From assembly GCA_019693395.1 (NCBI GenBank), contig JAAMXP010002609.1:1-13911 (forward strand): a stretch of DNA of 13,911 nucleotides, in the 5' to 3' direction. Positions 1-8,846 of the stretch are shown here, in pieces; position 1 is the stretch's first letter, and each line of letters starts with the position of its first letter. Source of the DNA: Ettlia oleoabundans. Lineage: Eukaryota; Chlorophyta; Chlorophyceae; Chlamydomonadales. The position numbers and the translations under genes were made by a program. The notes below the pieces were generated by a model. The model did no database searches. It was given only the letters and a program-made list of their open reading frames with translations, and was not told the DNA's origin.

Positions 1-29
1 GATGGGGAGGGGAGGGGAGGGAAGGGGCG
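1..29. repeat. GGGGA-type purine-rich tract
   Basis: The window opens with imperfect GGGGA/GGGA repeats on the plus strand. On the minus strand, the sense strand of the amine oxidase, this is a long C/T tract inside the intron that follows the donor at 92, so it may serve as a polypyrimidine tract for an acceptor beyond the window. The plus strand has G-quadruplex potential. Confidence 0.7.
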
Positions 30-92
30 AGCCAGACATGTGGGCAACCAGAGAATGGATGCCAACCTTAACCTTACAACAGCATTCCCTAC

Positions 93-2514
93 CTTTTGTG
101 ACCAGCCCTGTGTCGTGAACAGCATGCAGGAAGCCATGTCACTGCATGACCCTGATCCGCCTCTGCCACGCTGCGCTGGGCGTCCAGCCCCAACCCCAAC
201 CCCCGCCCCTGGGCGACCCACTTGATGTGCCCCAGGCAGTCGCAGCCCAGCTCCAGCGGGTTTGCGCAGAAGCCCAAGCCGTAGTCCACAATGTCATAGG
301 CGCACTTGAACTGGAAGGGCTCTGCAGGTGAAGGCGCAAAGTGAGGGGCAGGGCAGGTGGGGACAAGTAAGGCTTGAACGCAACAGGGCTGGCTGCAACA
401 GGTGGGATGGGTTGCATGTGAAGCGACTGAGCTGCGCGACAAGCTGCAGGACAGGTTGCTCACACAAGGGCCAAACCAGGCTGGCCTGGTCTGCACAACT
501 GCCCGGCACGCTCACCCCTGGGCTCGGAATATGGAACTATTATCTCCGAGAGCGCAGCACGGTACAGCACAGGCCTCCCCGCCAGGCGAATGTCGTTGAG
601 AATGAGCCCCTCCCTCCAGGAGAAGCCGACGTGAAGCTGCCATCCCTCCCAGGTCACACGGTTGCCCTGCACGCTGAAGGAGGGCCCCTCCGGCTGCAGG
701 ATGTGTAGGGGCTTCATGGTGGTGCGCCACGGGCGGGACACCAGGGAGCGGTGAAAGTTAGAGCTGGCGGCAGGCACCTCCCAGCCCTCATCCCCGTTCT
801 GGCTGTAAACCTTGTGGATCCTGGGAGCAGCAGGGCAAGTGGGATGAGGGGAAGAATATGGAAGCAGCGGCAAGCCAGGGGCTGCAGGGCCAATGTTGCG
901 GGAAGAAACAGGGCCGTTAAACGCTCAGCCAGCAGCTCATCCTTGCTTGCAGACGGCGTGAACCCCACATATGGCTGCTGCGTCCCACCCGCGTGCCACC
1001 TCACACCCCAGCCCTAAATCCTGTGCAACCCCCCTCCCACTTGTCTGCATGGTAGTCGTAGAAGATGATAGTGTCGAGTGGATGGGCATAGTGGTTGTCA
1101 TCGGGCGACGAGCGCATGTAGAGCAGGAACTGGAGGATGCGACCCTCAGGCGCGCCGTAGCGGAAGCCAGAGTACCTGCAGGCCACGAGGAAATATCACC
1201 CAAATTCAGCCTCATCAACCTCACTGTTACGGGGGGTACTATGGGGGTGCATTGGGGCAATGCGCGTGTTGGCCGCCCGCATCCAGAGGGGCTGCCCACC
1301 CGCCCTCTAATGTAACACGGTGCCAGAACCCAGACAAAAGGGCTGCCTTCACCGAGCATGCGGGCGCCACGTCTAGCCACTTGTTACTGGTTCAGACGGC
1401 ATACCACCACCCATGCCCACTCTATTGCGAGTTGAGATGCCACCCGCTGATGTGTTGTTCCAAGCAAAGGCTTGAATATTCGCCCCCCCCCCCCACAAAC
1501 CCACCCACCCACCAAGGGTCCACAGCCAGGAGCTCCATGTCTGTGATGCCGTACCGCGACTCCATCAGCGCCAGGAACTCGGGGTTGCACTTCAGCCGCG
1601 CCTCGCTTTCAACCACGTCATCAATGGTCAGGCAAGGCTGCACACCAACCATCTGCAGGCAGCCAGGACGTGTTCAAAAGCTCAGGGGGCGGAGCTTGGC
1701 CAAGTGCAACACCTCAGGCCTCAGCGCACCCTGAAGGGCCATGCCGATGCATGGGCAGAAACCAAGCATTTCGTCACCCAGCCTGATCAGCCAACTAAGC
1801 AAGCAATCTCTCAGCCAGCCAAAACCACACACCCCGTCTTTGAGTGATACGCTGCATAACACTGGCACCACAAGTCGCACCACCCACCTCTTTCCAGGAC
1901 AGCACCTCCCCTTGCTCCCCCTGTAGGTCCACAACCGCCTCCACCACAGCGTACGGATCGGATATCAGCTCACAAATGGCCAGGGCGCGGCGTGGCGGGG
2001 GCGGCGCCTCTCCCCGCAGGTGTGCAAGCACGCTGTACTTGTGGGGCTCCTGGTGGAAACAGCGCGGGCGGCAGCTTGGGACGTGGATGAGGTAAGAAAG
2101 AGTTGTGAACACATGTCTGTTGATGCAGATGCCTTGAGTGTCATGGATAAGGATGCGGAAGTCCAGCACTGGACAACTTCGAATGGGATGGGCACATCAA
2201 TGCTTGCTCCATTTCCGCTGGTGCCTGCCCAACTAATCGCACATCAAAAGAATACAGCCGTTGGCTTCTTGCTCTTCATGCTCTAAGCCTGCGGTACCCT
2301 GGTACTGACCGCAGCGCACCTGTGCAGCGATTGAATTGAACCTGAGCTTGTCAATCCCCAGCTGGGCGGCGTACTCGCGGCATGCCGCAGACACAGCAAG
2401 AATTTCCTCCGCACGGATAGGGTCCAGCGGGTGCAGGTCACCTGCAGCACCGCAGAGTTGTGTACTGGTTGGCCATAAGGGGAAGGCCTTTGCGCACAGT
2501 GACGCTGGCCACAT
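93..2514 (-). CDS. copper amine oxidase (primary-amine oxidase), 3' partial
   Basis: Oxidises primary amines to aldehydes with release of H2O2 and NH3, using copper and a TPQ cofactor (family knowledge). Exons on the minus strand: 2514-2320, 2049-1888, 1652-1513, 1175-1041, 820-516, 321-222, then a last piece ending near 93 whose acceptor is unresolved. Phases agree across the first six. Visible motifs: HPLDPI and RFNSIAAQEPHK (N2 domain), GVQPCLTIDDVVESEA and GITDMELLAVDPW (N3 domain), then the catalytic domain with LQPEGPSF, VGFSWREGLILNDIRL, SEIIVPY, AYDIVDYGLG and LELGCDCLGHIK. The Asp of AYD (about residue 322) aligns with the family's catalytic base. The TPQ Tyr and copper His residues would lie beyond the window start. 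The N-terminus is uncertain: ATG at 2514 gives about 25 residues before HPLDPI, but an acceptor at 2442 could instead join an unseen upstream exon. Subcellular location cannot be told. Head to head with the uL3m gene. Confidence 0.88.
1483..1512. repeat. C12 run plus CCCACCCACCCACC at an amine oxidase donor
   Basis: A run of 12 C (1483-1494) is followed by ACAAA and three CCCA units. On the minus strand this is the donor GTGGGTGGGTGGG and then a G12 run, so the intron after the third exon of the amine oxidase begins with several G-runs. Confidence 0.85.
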
Positions 2515-3174
2515 AGTAAGCTGCCGCCGCCCTGCTGCCCCCCAGAGCGCCCTGGTGGTGTGAGAGCCGTGGTGTATATTGGGTGTTGGGGTGGGGTCAG
2601 CGGGGCCCTTTTCCTGTCTCGGAAGCGCTCTAAAAACGTTGTTCTTGTCTCAACAAGCTTAATGGGCAACCACCGGCCGCTGCGGCTGTGGGTGGAGGGC
2701 TTCATTCCCCCGGCACACCTAGGGCTGGCAGCGCCACCACTTGCCCAGCCAGGCTTCCCGCCCTCCTGCTAACGTCTGAATGTTGTTGAAGCATCTCTGT
2801 CGGAGCTGGTAACACTGCAATGTGCGCAGATTCGGGTGGGCCAACTGGGCACTGTCCATAATTGAGCGCTCAGAGCATTCGTCAGCAGAATAGCTGAGAC
2901 AGTCTGAGGGGTTCGGACAGTTTAACAGCTTTCGGTAGGACCCGCGCCCCCGTAGCCCTGGCAATACAGCATTACAACTTTGGCCCATCGCCGCCATATG
3001 GCGCCCAAGTTGGTACAAAATGCATTTACAATTGTGACAACCCCGCGAGCACATAGAAGCAGCTTTCAACTCCACTCGGCAGCGATTCTGAACTGTCTCC
3101 ACCAACCCAAGGACCTCCTGTTTTGCCCTTCTGCCCCGATAGTTATCCTGCCTTGGCAGATCTAAAAGGTGGAG
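2515..3174. other. region between the amine oxidase and uL3m starts
   Basis: No gene can be supported here. It should hold the upstream regions of two divergent genes and perhaps a 5' exon of the amine oxidase. On the minus strand from about 2557 to 2450 one frame stays open (it includes AAYYVASVTVRKG), but this frame ends in TGA just past the 2441 junction and I cannot link it to the amine oxidase. I see no clear TATA box. Confidence 0.5.
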
Positions 3175-3635
3175 ATGCTGCGAGCTGCGGGTGGTCTATG
3201 GCGAATAGCGGGTCTGCTTGATAGCACAGCGAGCACCTCGGGCAGGGGCCTGCTGGAGAGCGCGGCGGTGCGGGGAGAAGGCCTAATGCAGCGGCTCATT
3301 GCCGCAGGGCTGCGCAGCTATGGGCAGCCAGCCATGGCAGACCATGCGGACGGCGGCAGCAGCATGGCGGCAGCAGCGCTCTTGCAGCAGAGCATCAGGA
3401 GCGATCGCAACACACGACGCACTGGATTGGTGGCCGTCAAAGCAGGCATGACACAGGAATGGGACGCCTGGGGCGTGCGCGTGCCGCTCACAGTGCTTTG
3501 GGTAGACGACTGCCAGGTGCGCTGCGGCCCGGCAGGAGTGCTTGTTCTTTGCTGCTGGACCCCGCAACTGTGCGTATGTCAACATGATGTGACACCTTTG
3601 GCATGTTGTTCACATTGGCCACCACCCCACGCTAC

Positions 3636-3692
<57 letters not shown>

Positions 3693-4853
3693 CTTCTGCT
3701 GCAGGTGGTGCAGGTGAAGACCGAGGGGAGGGAGGGTTACACCGCAGTGCAGCTGGGCTGCGGCGCCAAGCGGCCTAAGCAGCTGCCGGGCACGTTGCGA
3801 GGGCACTACGATGCGGCAGGTGGCTCACCGGATGCTGGCTGAAGGCCAGCTTGTGCATTGGCTTCAGCTGCCTATGCCTTGGTTGACTTTTGCTGCTGCT
3901 TCTTTTGCTCACTATCAATCTTTATGCCCCCCCACTCCTACCTCCCTCCGCACAGGCGTGCCCTATAAGCGTAAGCTGGCAGAATTTCGGGTGTCCCCCG
4001 ATGCATTGCTGCCGGTTGGGCACGAGCTGCGTGCCTCCCATTTTGTGGCTGGGCAGTTTGTGGACGTCACTGGCACCAGCATTGGCAAGGGCTTCCAGGG
4101 AGTGATGAAGCGCTGGGGCTTCTCAGGCCAGCCAGCATCACACGGCAACTCACTGGCCCACCGTGCAGCTGGTTCCACTGGTGCCTGCCAGGTGTGTCAG
4201 TAAGGTTGCTAGGTTGGGCCGAGCTGGATGAGTGTGTTCTGGCTACGCAGGCAGACATGCATTCAGCATCAAGAGTGAAAGCCGGCTGGGTTTCCCAGAG
4301 AGCCAAACCATTAAGAGGCGTATCTGCATGCAGCTGTTGTTCAGCATGTGAAACGTCAAACTACTGCTGCCGGCACTGTATTGTTACGAGCGTAAGAACA
4401 GTGCTCCTGCTCACACATTCTACTGGGGTGCACCTTTGTTCTGCTCAATTGGCAACTACTTTTCCTAAATCGCGTTTCAATCTGCCTGCCATGCGCCCCC
4501 CGGCCCCCCCCCCCGCCGCCAGCGCGTGACCCACCAACCCAATGCCCCCCATCTCTTGATCATCACAGGACCCGGGCAAGGTGTTCAAGGGCAAGAAGAT
4601 GGCTGGCCGGATGGGCGGCGAGCGTGTGACCGTGCAGAACTGTCAGGTGTTCCGTGTGGACCCGGTCCGCAACCTCCTGTACGTTCGCGGGCAGGTACCG
4701 GGGCACAAGGGCAATTTTGTGTTGGTGCGGGACAGCACAAAGAAGACAATGCAGCAGCAGCCGCCGCTGCCGGTGCCCACCCTGCTGGAGGGCTCCATGG
4801 AGGTCACGGTGGCACCTAAGCCGGCAACAGATCCGTATGACTACAAGGAGTAG
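3175..4853 (+). CDS. mitochondrial large-subunit ribosomal protein L3 (uL3m)
   Basis: Nuclear-encoded protein of the mitochondrial 50S-type subunit that binds 23S-type rRNA near the peptidyl-transferase centre (family knowledge). Exons 3175-3516, 3705-3819, 3956-4191 and 4569-4853 join to 978 nt, 325 aa. Residues 1 to about 84 form an N-terminal extension with several Arg and few acidic residues at its start, as in a mitochondrial presequence. The core starts at [16 protein letters not shown]. The L3 signature runs from F182 to R205 ([13 protein letters not shown], then [10 protein letters not shown]), followed by [11 protein letters not shown] and [21 protein letters not shown]231, the last codon of exon 3, aligns with the Gln that PrmB methylates in bacterial L3. 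The start is the ATG at 3175; a GTG two codons upstream is unlikely. It resembles plant mitochondrial RPL3 rather than cytosolic L3. A plastid form is the main alternative but less likely given the plant mitochondrial-like motifs. Confidence 0.95.
3637..3690 (+). repeat. (AC)27 microsatellite in uL3m intron 1
   Basis: Twenty-seven uninterrupted AC dinucleotides are followed by CCCCTTCTGCTGCAG, the acceptor of exon 2. The repeat ends about 14 nt before the exon, so it sits where the branch point and polypyrimidine tract normally lie. Confidence 0.97.
4496..4514 (+). repeat. C6-GG-C11 tract in uL3m intron 3
   Basis: Two C-runs separated by GG lie about 55 nt upstream of the exon 4 acceptor at 4568. 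Intron 3 (4192-4568, 377 nt) is the longest in this gene, and I see no gene inside it. Confidence 0.8.
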
Positions 4854-4947
4854 GGAGTATGCATGGCAGCCACAGCAAAGCTCGCCAGCGCAGCCCGGGC
4901 CCTCTTGTGTGACCGGCAGTGCCATTCCCATAGCTGTTTGTTGCATG

Positions 4948-4952
4948 TGTAA
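4948..4952 (+). promoter_or_regulatory. TGTAA poly(A)-signal motif of uL3m
   Basis: TGTAA lies 95 nt after the uL3m stop. UGUAA is the usual polyadenylation signal in chlorophyte algae (established for Chlamydomonas and relatives). The spacing fits a short 3' UTR. Confidence 0.5.
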
Positions 4953-5860
4953 ATGCAATCAATTTGGCTGACACAAGAGGAGCAAGCAGCGACACATTCA
5001 GAATCTCACCTGAAGAATGGTTTCTAAGATGCGGAAGGCATGTGCAGAATGAAGAAATGGGGTTTATTATAAAGGCTGCAGGCTGTTGGGCCGTTGGGCC
5101 GCCAACTGAGCAGGTAGGCCAGCAAATGGAGTTGGGTGTGGTCCCCACCCCGGATGAAGCCCGCACGGCCGCTGGACCTTCCATGTCGCCCAATTGTGCG
5201 CTGTCCACAAGCATTCCAGCGGCCCCTCCCTTGCTGCTGAGTCCTGCTGCGCTTCTTCTCCTCTTCTCGTCGGTTCCGTCTCCTCTTTGGCATTCCACTC
5301 TTTCCGAAGCGTCTTTCTAAAGGTCGTTCGGCTGTCCTGCTGGTTGCCTGCTGCCTGGTTGCCCTGCGTGTGCTTCTGTCGCCCGCTTTGCCCTGCTTCG
5401 CCGCTCGCCCTGCACTGCCCCCCTGTTAGTTCCAGGTAAGACGTGTTTTCGGTCGTTTCCCTTCGGTCCCCTGCGCCTCCGCTCCCCCGCATTTCCTTTC
5501 ACTCTCCCCCAGCCAGCACCAGCATGACGAGCCAGCCGGGCGGCAACGCCGCTCTGCACCATTCACCAAGGTCTCGAGCGCCCAGTCCCCGGGAGGCTTG
5601 TCGCGACCTTGCTGGCGTCAAGCGTCGCTTGATATTGAGGGAGCTTGGTGGTGTGTGCTTCTGCAGAGTGCCACCCGCCCGGCACAGCAGGGCTTACCAG
5701 AAGGTGAGCAAGGGGGCGTTTGATACCATTGTGCCACACATCAGCAGTAGCAGAAAGAGGCTGATACAAGGCTGACAGAGACACCGAATGGACACCTGCG
5801 TGCAACCCAACCTGTGTTCATCAACTTGGCTGCAGACTAGAGGGCGCACTGTAGAGACCC
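4953..5860 (+). other. spacer, promoter and spliced 5' leader of the CCCH gene
   Basis: No protein gene is supported. A TATAAA string at 5068-5073 is a possible core promoter element (weak). From about 5220 to 5520 the plus strand is pyrimidine-rich. Good splice signals suggest leader introns: donor CAG|GTAAGA at 5436 with acceptor CCCCCAG ending at 5512, and donor AAG|GTGAGC at 5704 with acceptor GGCTGCAG ending at 5835. The exon between them (5513-5703) carries an ATG at 5524 that opens 60 codons up to the donor; see the finding on this leader. Confidence 0.45.
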
Positions 5861-8433
5861 ATGGACACTCGAAGCCTTGTGGACTGTCAATTCTTTCTAC
5901 GTGGATCCTGTACCAAAGGCGGTGCCTGCCCGTTCAAACATGACCCGGTGCGCTTGACCGTTGGACTGCCCATGTTGCGCTTCTTGACACATCTGCCCTG
6001 CCTTTCCACTGCCCAGTTGGAACACGTCACCCTCAATCCGGACCTGCATACCTCCACAAATTTATGGCCAGCGGGTTCCTTTTGTTGAAAAGTTGCTGTT
6101 GTCTTGATCCCCGCATTTGCTCTGTCCCGTCTGAGGTTGGTGTGTGCTGCTTTTCTGCTTCCTCCCTTGGGCTGTGCAGGCAAAGATTACATCTTTCCGG
6201 CAGCAGCAAGGCTTGCAGGATTGCCTTTTCTTCCTGCAAGGTCGATGCAGCAAGGGTTCGCTGTGCCCGTTCCGCCATGACCCGGTGAGCAGATCGTGCT
6301 AGCTGATTTGTTCTCGGGGTGATACACTGCTCCTTCAGCTCTGGTTCAGCTCCCTGGCAGAGGCTGACAGGAGATGACTAACAGGCCCATGTTTGTCATT
6401 GCGCAGGCCAAGCTGCCGCAGCATTTGCAGGCAGCAGGATCAGGCGGTACAGGTGCAGCATTGGCGTCACCCCCACCCTCTGTCACTGTGGACTTTGGCC
6501 CTGGCGACGCCCAGCAGCAGCCCCAGCAGCCAGCACCTGCCGCAGCATCCCAAAGAGCTGCAGCAGCTGCTAGGCCTGTGCCCGCAGCCATTCCAGCTGC
6601 AGCAGCGGTTGCACCGCTTGTGAGGCAGCAGACAGCAGCAGCTGCACCAAAGCCGCGCCAACCGCCGCAGCAGGAGCAGCCGTCTGTGTCGCGGAAGACA
6701 GGCCCCAATGGAGCGCCTTCAGCTGCTGGCGGTGCACCAGCTGTTGCTGCTGCACCCGCAGGTGGCATCCCATCCAGGCTTGCTGGCAGATTGGGGCCAG
6801 CACTGCCGCCATCCAGCGAGCCGCAGACGCGTGGAAGATCGCAGGTAGGGCAGCGCACTCTTGGTTGTATGGGCCATTCATAAAAGCCTGCCCAAGTAGT
6901 GGTCCCATGGTTGGAAAGCTCGTTCCACTTAGCACGTCATAAGCATGCCCCTGCATTTGTTTGCATGATGCTCGTCGTCTGCAGTCAGCAACGCGCACAT
7001 CCGAACAGGAGCATGCCTCAGACGGGGGAGTGTCTGGACGAGCGCCCCGGCGGCGAGCTGCTGGTGCTCTAGGCGTGGCGCTGTCAGCGCTGCAAGGCGC
7101 GCTGGGGGCAGACCCAGTACATGATGCAGCCGGCAATGGCAAGGTGGGTTCGGTGATGCCGTGGTGGGGCTGTTGGCCAACCAGTGGAGGTTGTGTTTAG
7201 GTTCAGCTTGTGATTTTGCCAAGGAGTCTGCCTGAGATGCTGCAGGCGGATGCGCGCATGGACACTGCAGTCCAGCGCAAGAGGCGAATGGGCAGCGGTT
7301 CTGACGGGCAGGTTGGCGCAGGGGAGGCAGACCAGCAACGCGTGCGGACTCCTGCAGCTAAGAGGGCTGCAGCGAGCACTGGCGGGCTGAGCAAACCCCG
7401 GGCAGTGCCTGCCACCGCGACAAAGCCAGCTACAGCAGCACCAGCACTGCAACAACAGCAGCAGGAGGCGCAGCCCAAGAACATTGAGGAAATTCGCAGG
7501 GTGGGTTGGCAAGGTTGGCAACGCTGCCGCCAGTTGCAGGTGCATCTCCAGTCTTCGTGTGCTGCTCTCATCCTGACGCCCAGCGGTGTATAAGGCATCA
7601 GGCCATGTAGTGCACCACGTCTCATTCGATACTTGTTGTTTCACTGATGCAGGAAAAGCGCCTCCAAAGGTTTGCTCCTTTGCAGGGAAGCAAGGCGGCA
7701 ACAGAGGCGCAGCCAGCGGCCCCAAAGGTGTGCCACAACTGTGTTTCTTCTGTAGTTGTGCTGAACATCCCTTGTTGCTGAGGTGGACCAGCAAACGAAA
7801 TGCCTGTTACTCCTTGCTGCAAGGTTCCTTACTGTTCCATTGGATGCTGTGTCTGCTCTGCAGCCGTCTGGCAGTGGGCGGAAGCATGCCCCCATTGTGT
7901 TTCAACCGGAGCAACCTTCACCGCCCGTAGCCTCACCAACTGTGTCTGGCGCAACCAAGCAGCCCATGAAGGCTGCAGCCCCCATTAAACAGCCCGCAGT
8001 TCGGCAGCAAGCCAAGCAGCCGTTTGCTGAGCAGCCAACCGCCGTGTCCAAACACTCAGGACCACAGAAGCTGCAGGAGGCGGCAGCAGCAGAGCAAAAG
8101 CAGCAGGCGGCACAGGCGGCACAGCACAAGCCTGCTGATGAGGAGTTAAAGCTTGATGATGAGGATGTGAGTAGTACACCTGCTTGTATCGATAAACCTA
8201 TTGTAGTGATGATTAGCCAACAGGAAGGCTGCTGGGCCAAGCGCTCGTGCTACATTCTCGTCAGATTGGTTTCATCTGTTTTATTTCAGCCTACTGACGC
8301 TCCAGCCTGCTGGTTCGCTGTGCTGCAGTTTGATTTTGAGGGCCTGGAGGGCATGGATGTTGGTGGTGATGGCGGTGCGGACGATGAGGACGACTTTGAG
8401 GCGCAGATGCGGGCGCTGGAGGAGGGCCTATGA
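5861..8433 (+). CDS. tandem CCCH zinc-finger protein, ZC3H11/plant C3H-like
   Basis: Probable RNA-binding protein. Coding exons 5861-5947, 6180-6284, 6407-6844, 6985-7143, 7201-7500, 7653-7727, 7864-8166 and 8329-8433 join to 1572 nt, 523 aa, all with phase-0 introns. Finger 1 (C9, C17, C23, H27; DCQFFLRGSC then CPFKH) and finger 2 in exon 2 (DCLFFLQGRC then CPFRH) both have CX7CX5CX3H spacing. The spacing and the KG..CPFxH core resemble the first finger of ZC3H11A and plant C3H proteins. The rest is low-complexity Ala/Gln/Pro, with basic clusters (RAPRRRAAG, VQRKRRMG) that could be nuclear signals, and an acidic end (ELKLDDED, ADDEDDFEAQMRALEEGL). The start is the ATG at 5861, because TAG at 5852-5854 closes the frame just upstream and a finger follows within nine residues, as in ZC3H11A. 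Alternative acceptors exist for exons 5 and 8. The mRNA targets are unknown. Confidence 0.88.
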
Positions 8434-8846
8434 TGCCCTTTGCGCTATCCTGATGCGGGCACGCATGCCCAGCTAAAGTGCAGCGACTTGAAGCAAAGCG
8501 ACTTGACCCACTTGTGTTGCTCATTCTCTCCCTTGTAGCAGCTGAACCAGCCACCCAACCATGGTCTGCACAGTTTGCCCATCGCTTGGCTGAGGGTGTT
8601 TTTGCAACACTCTTCCTCTCGCTCATCCTTGGTTTATGTGATTGCACACTGCTTGTTTCTGGTGCTCCAGTCGCCACGCAACAGTGCTCAATTAGTGGCA
8701 GCTTGTCAACTGTCAAGGCATACAAGCAAGCTGAAAAGAGAATGCCACATTTGATACATTGCTGAAGGGGATGTGTTCAAATAAAGTACAAAAGCTGAAC
8801 CCGGGGCAGTATAAGCCAAGAGCTGCAAGGCGTCTTTCACTCCCAA
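8434..8846. other. 3' flanks of the convergent CCCH and b561 genes
   Basis: No gene is visible between the two stop codons. There is no TGTAA on either strand within this stretch. AATAAA at 8780-8785 on the plus strand is the only poly(A)-like string I see, 347 nt after the CCCH stop, and it is weak evidence. Confidence 0.5.

Noticed and set aside
1078..1734. 218-codon plus-strand open frame
   Set aside because: It is antisense to two amine oxidase exons with strong motifs and has no recognisable domain.
2719..3105. 128-codon minus-strand frame near the uL3m start
   Set aside because: Cys-rich and without family resemblance, and I see no splice link to the amine oxidase. I do not call it a gene.
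4964..5320. 118-codon plus-strand frame between uL3m and the CCCH gene
   Set aside because: No domain, it overlaps the probable promoter and pyrimidine-rich leader, and it ends without a link to the next exon.
6346..6858. 170-codon minus-strand open frame, Ala/Gly-rich
   Set aside because: It mirrors the Ala/Gln/Pro-rich exon 3 of the CCCH gene; composition alone keeps it open.
7084..7794. 236-codon minus-strand open frame
   Set aside because: It is antisense to exons and introns of the CCCH gene and rich in Leu/Cys from CAG-rich sequence; no family resemblance.
8478..8765. 95-codon plus-strand frame after the CCCH stop
   Set aside because: It contains one hydrophobic stretch but no homology I recognise, and it sits in the 3' flank between convergent genes.
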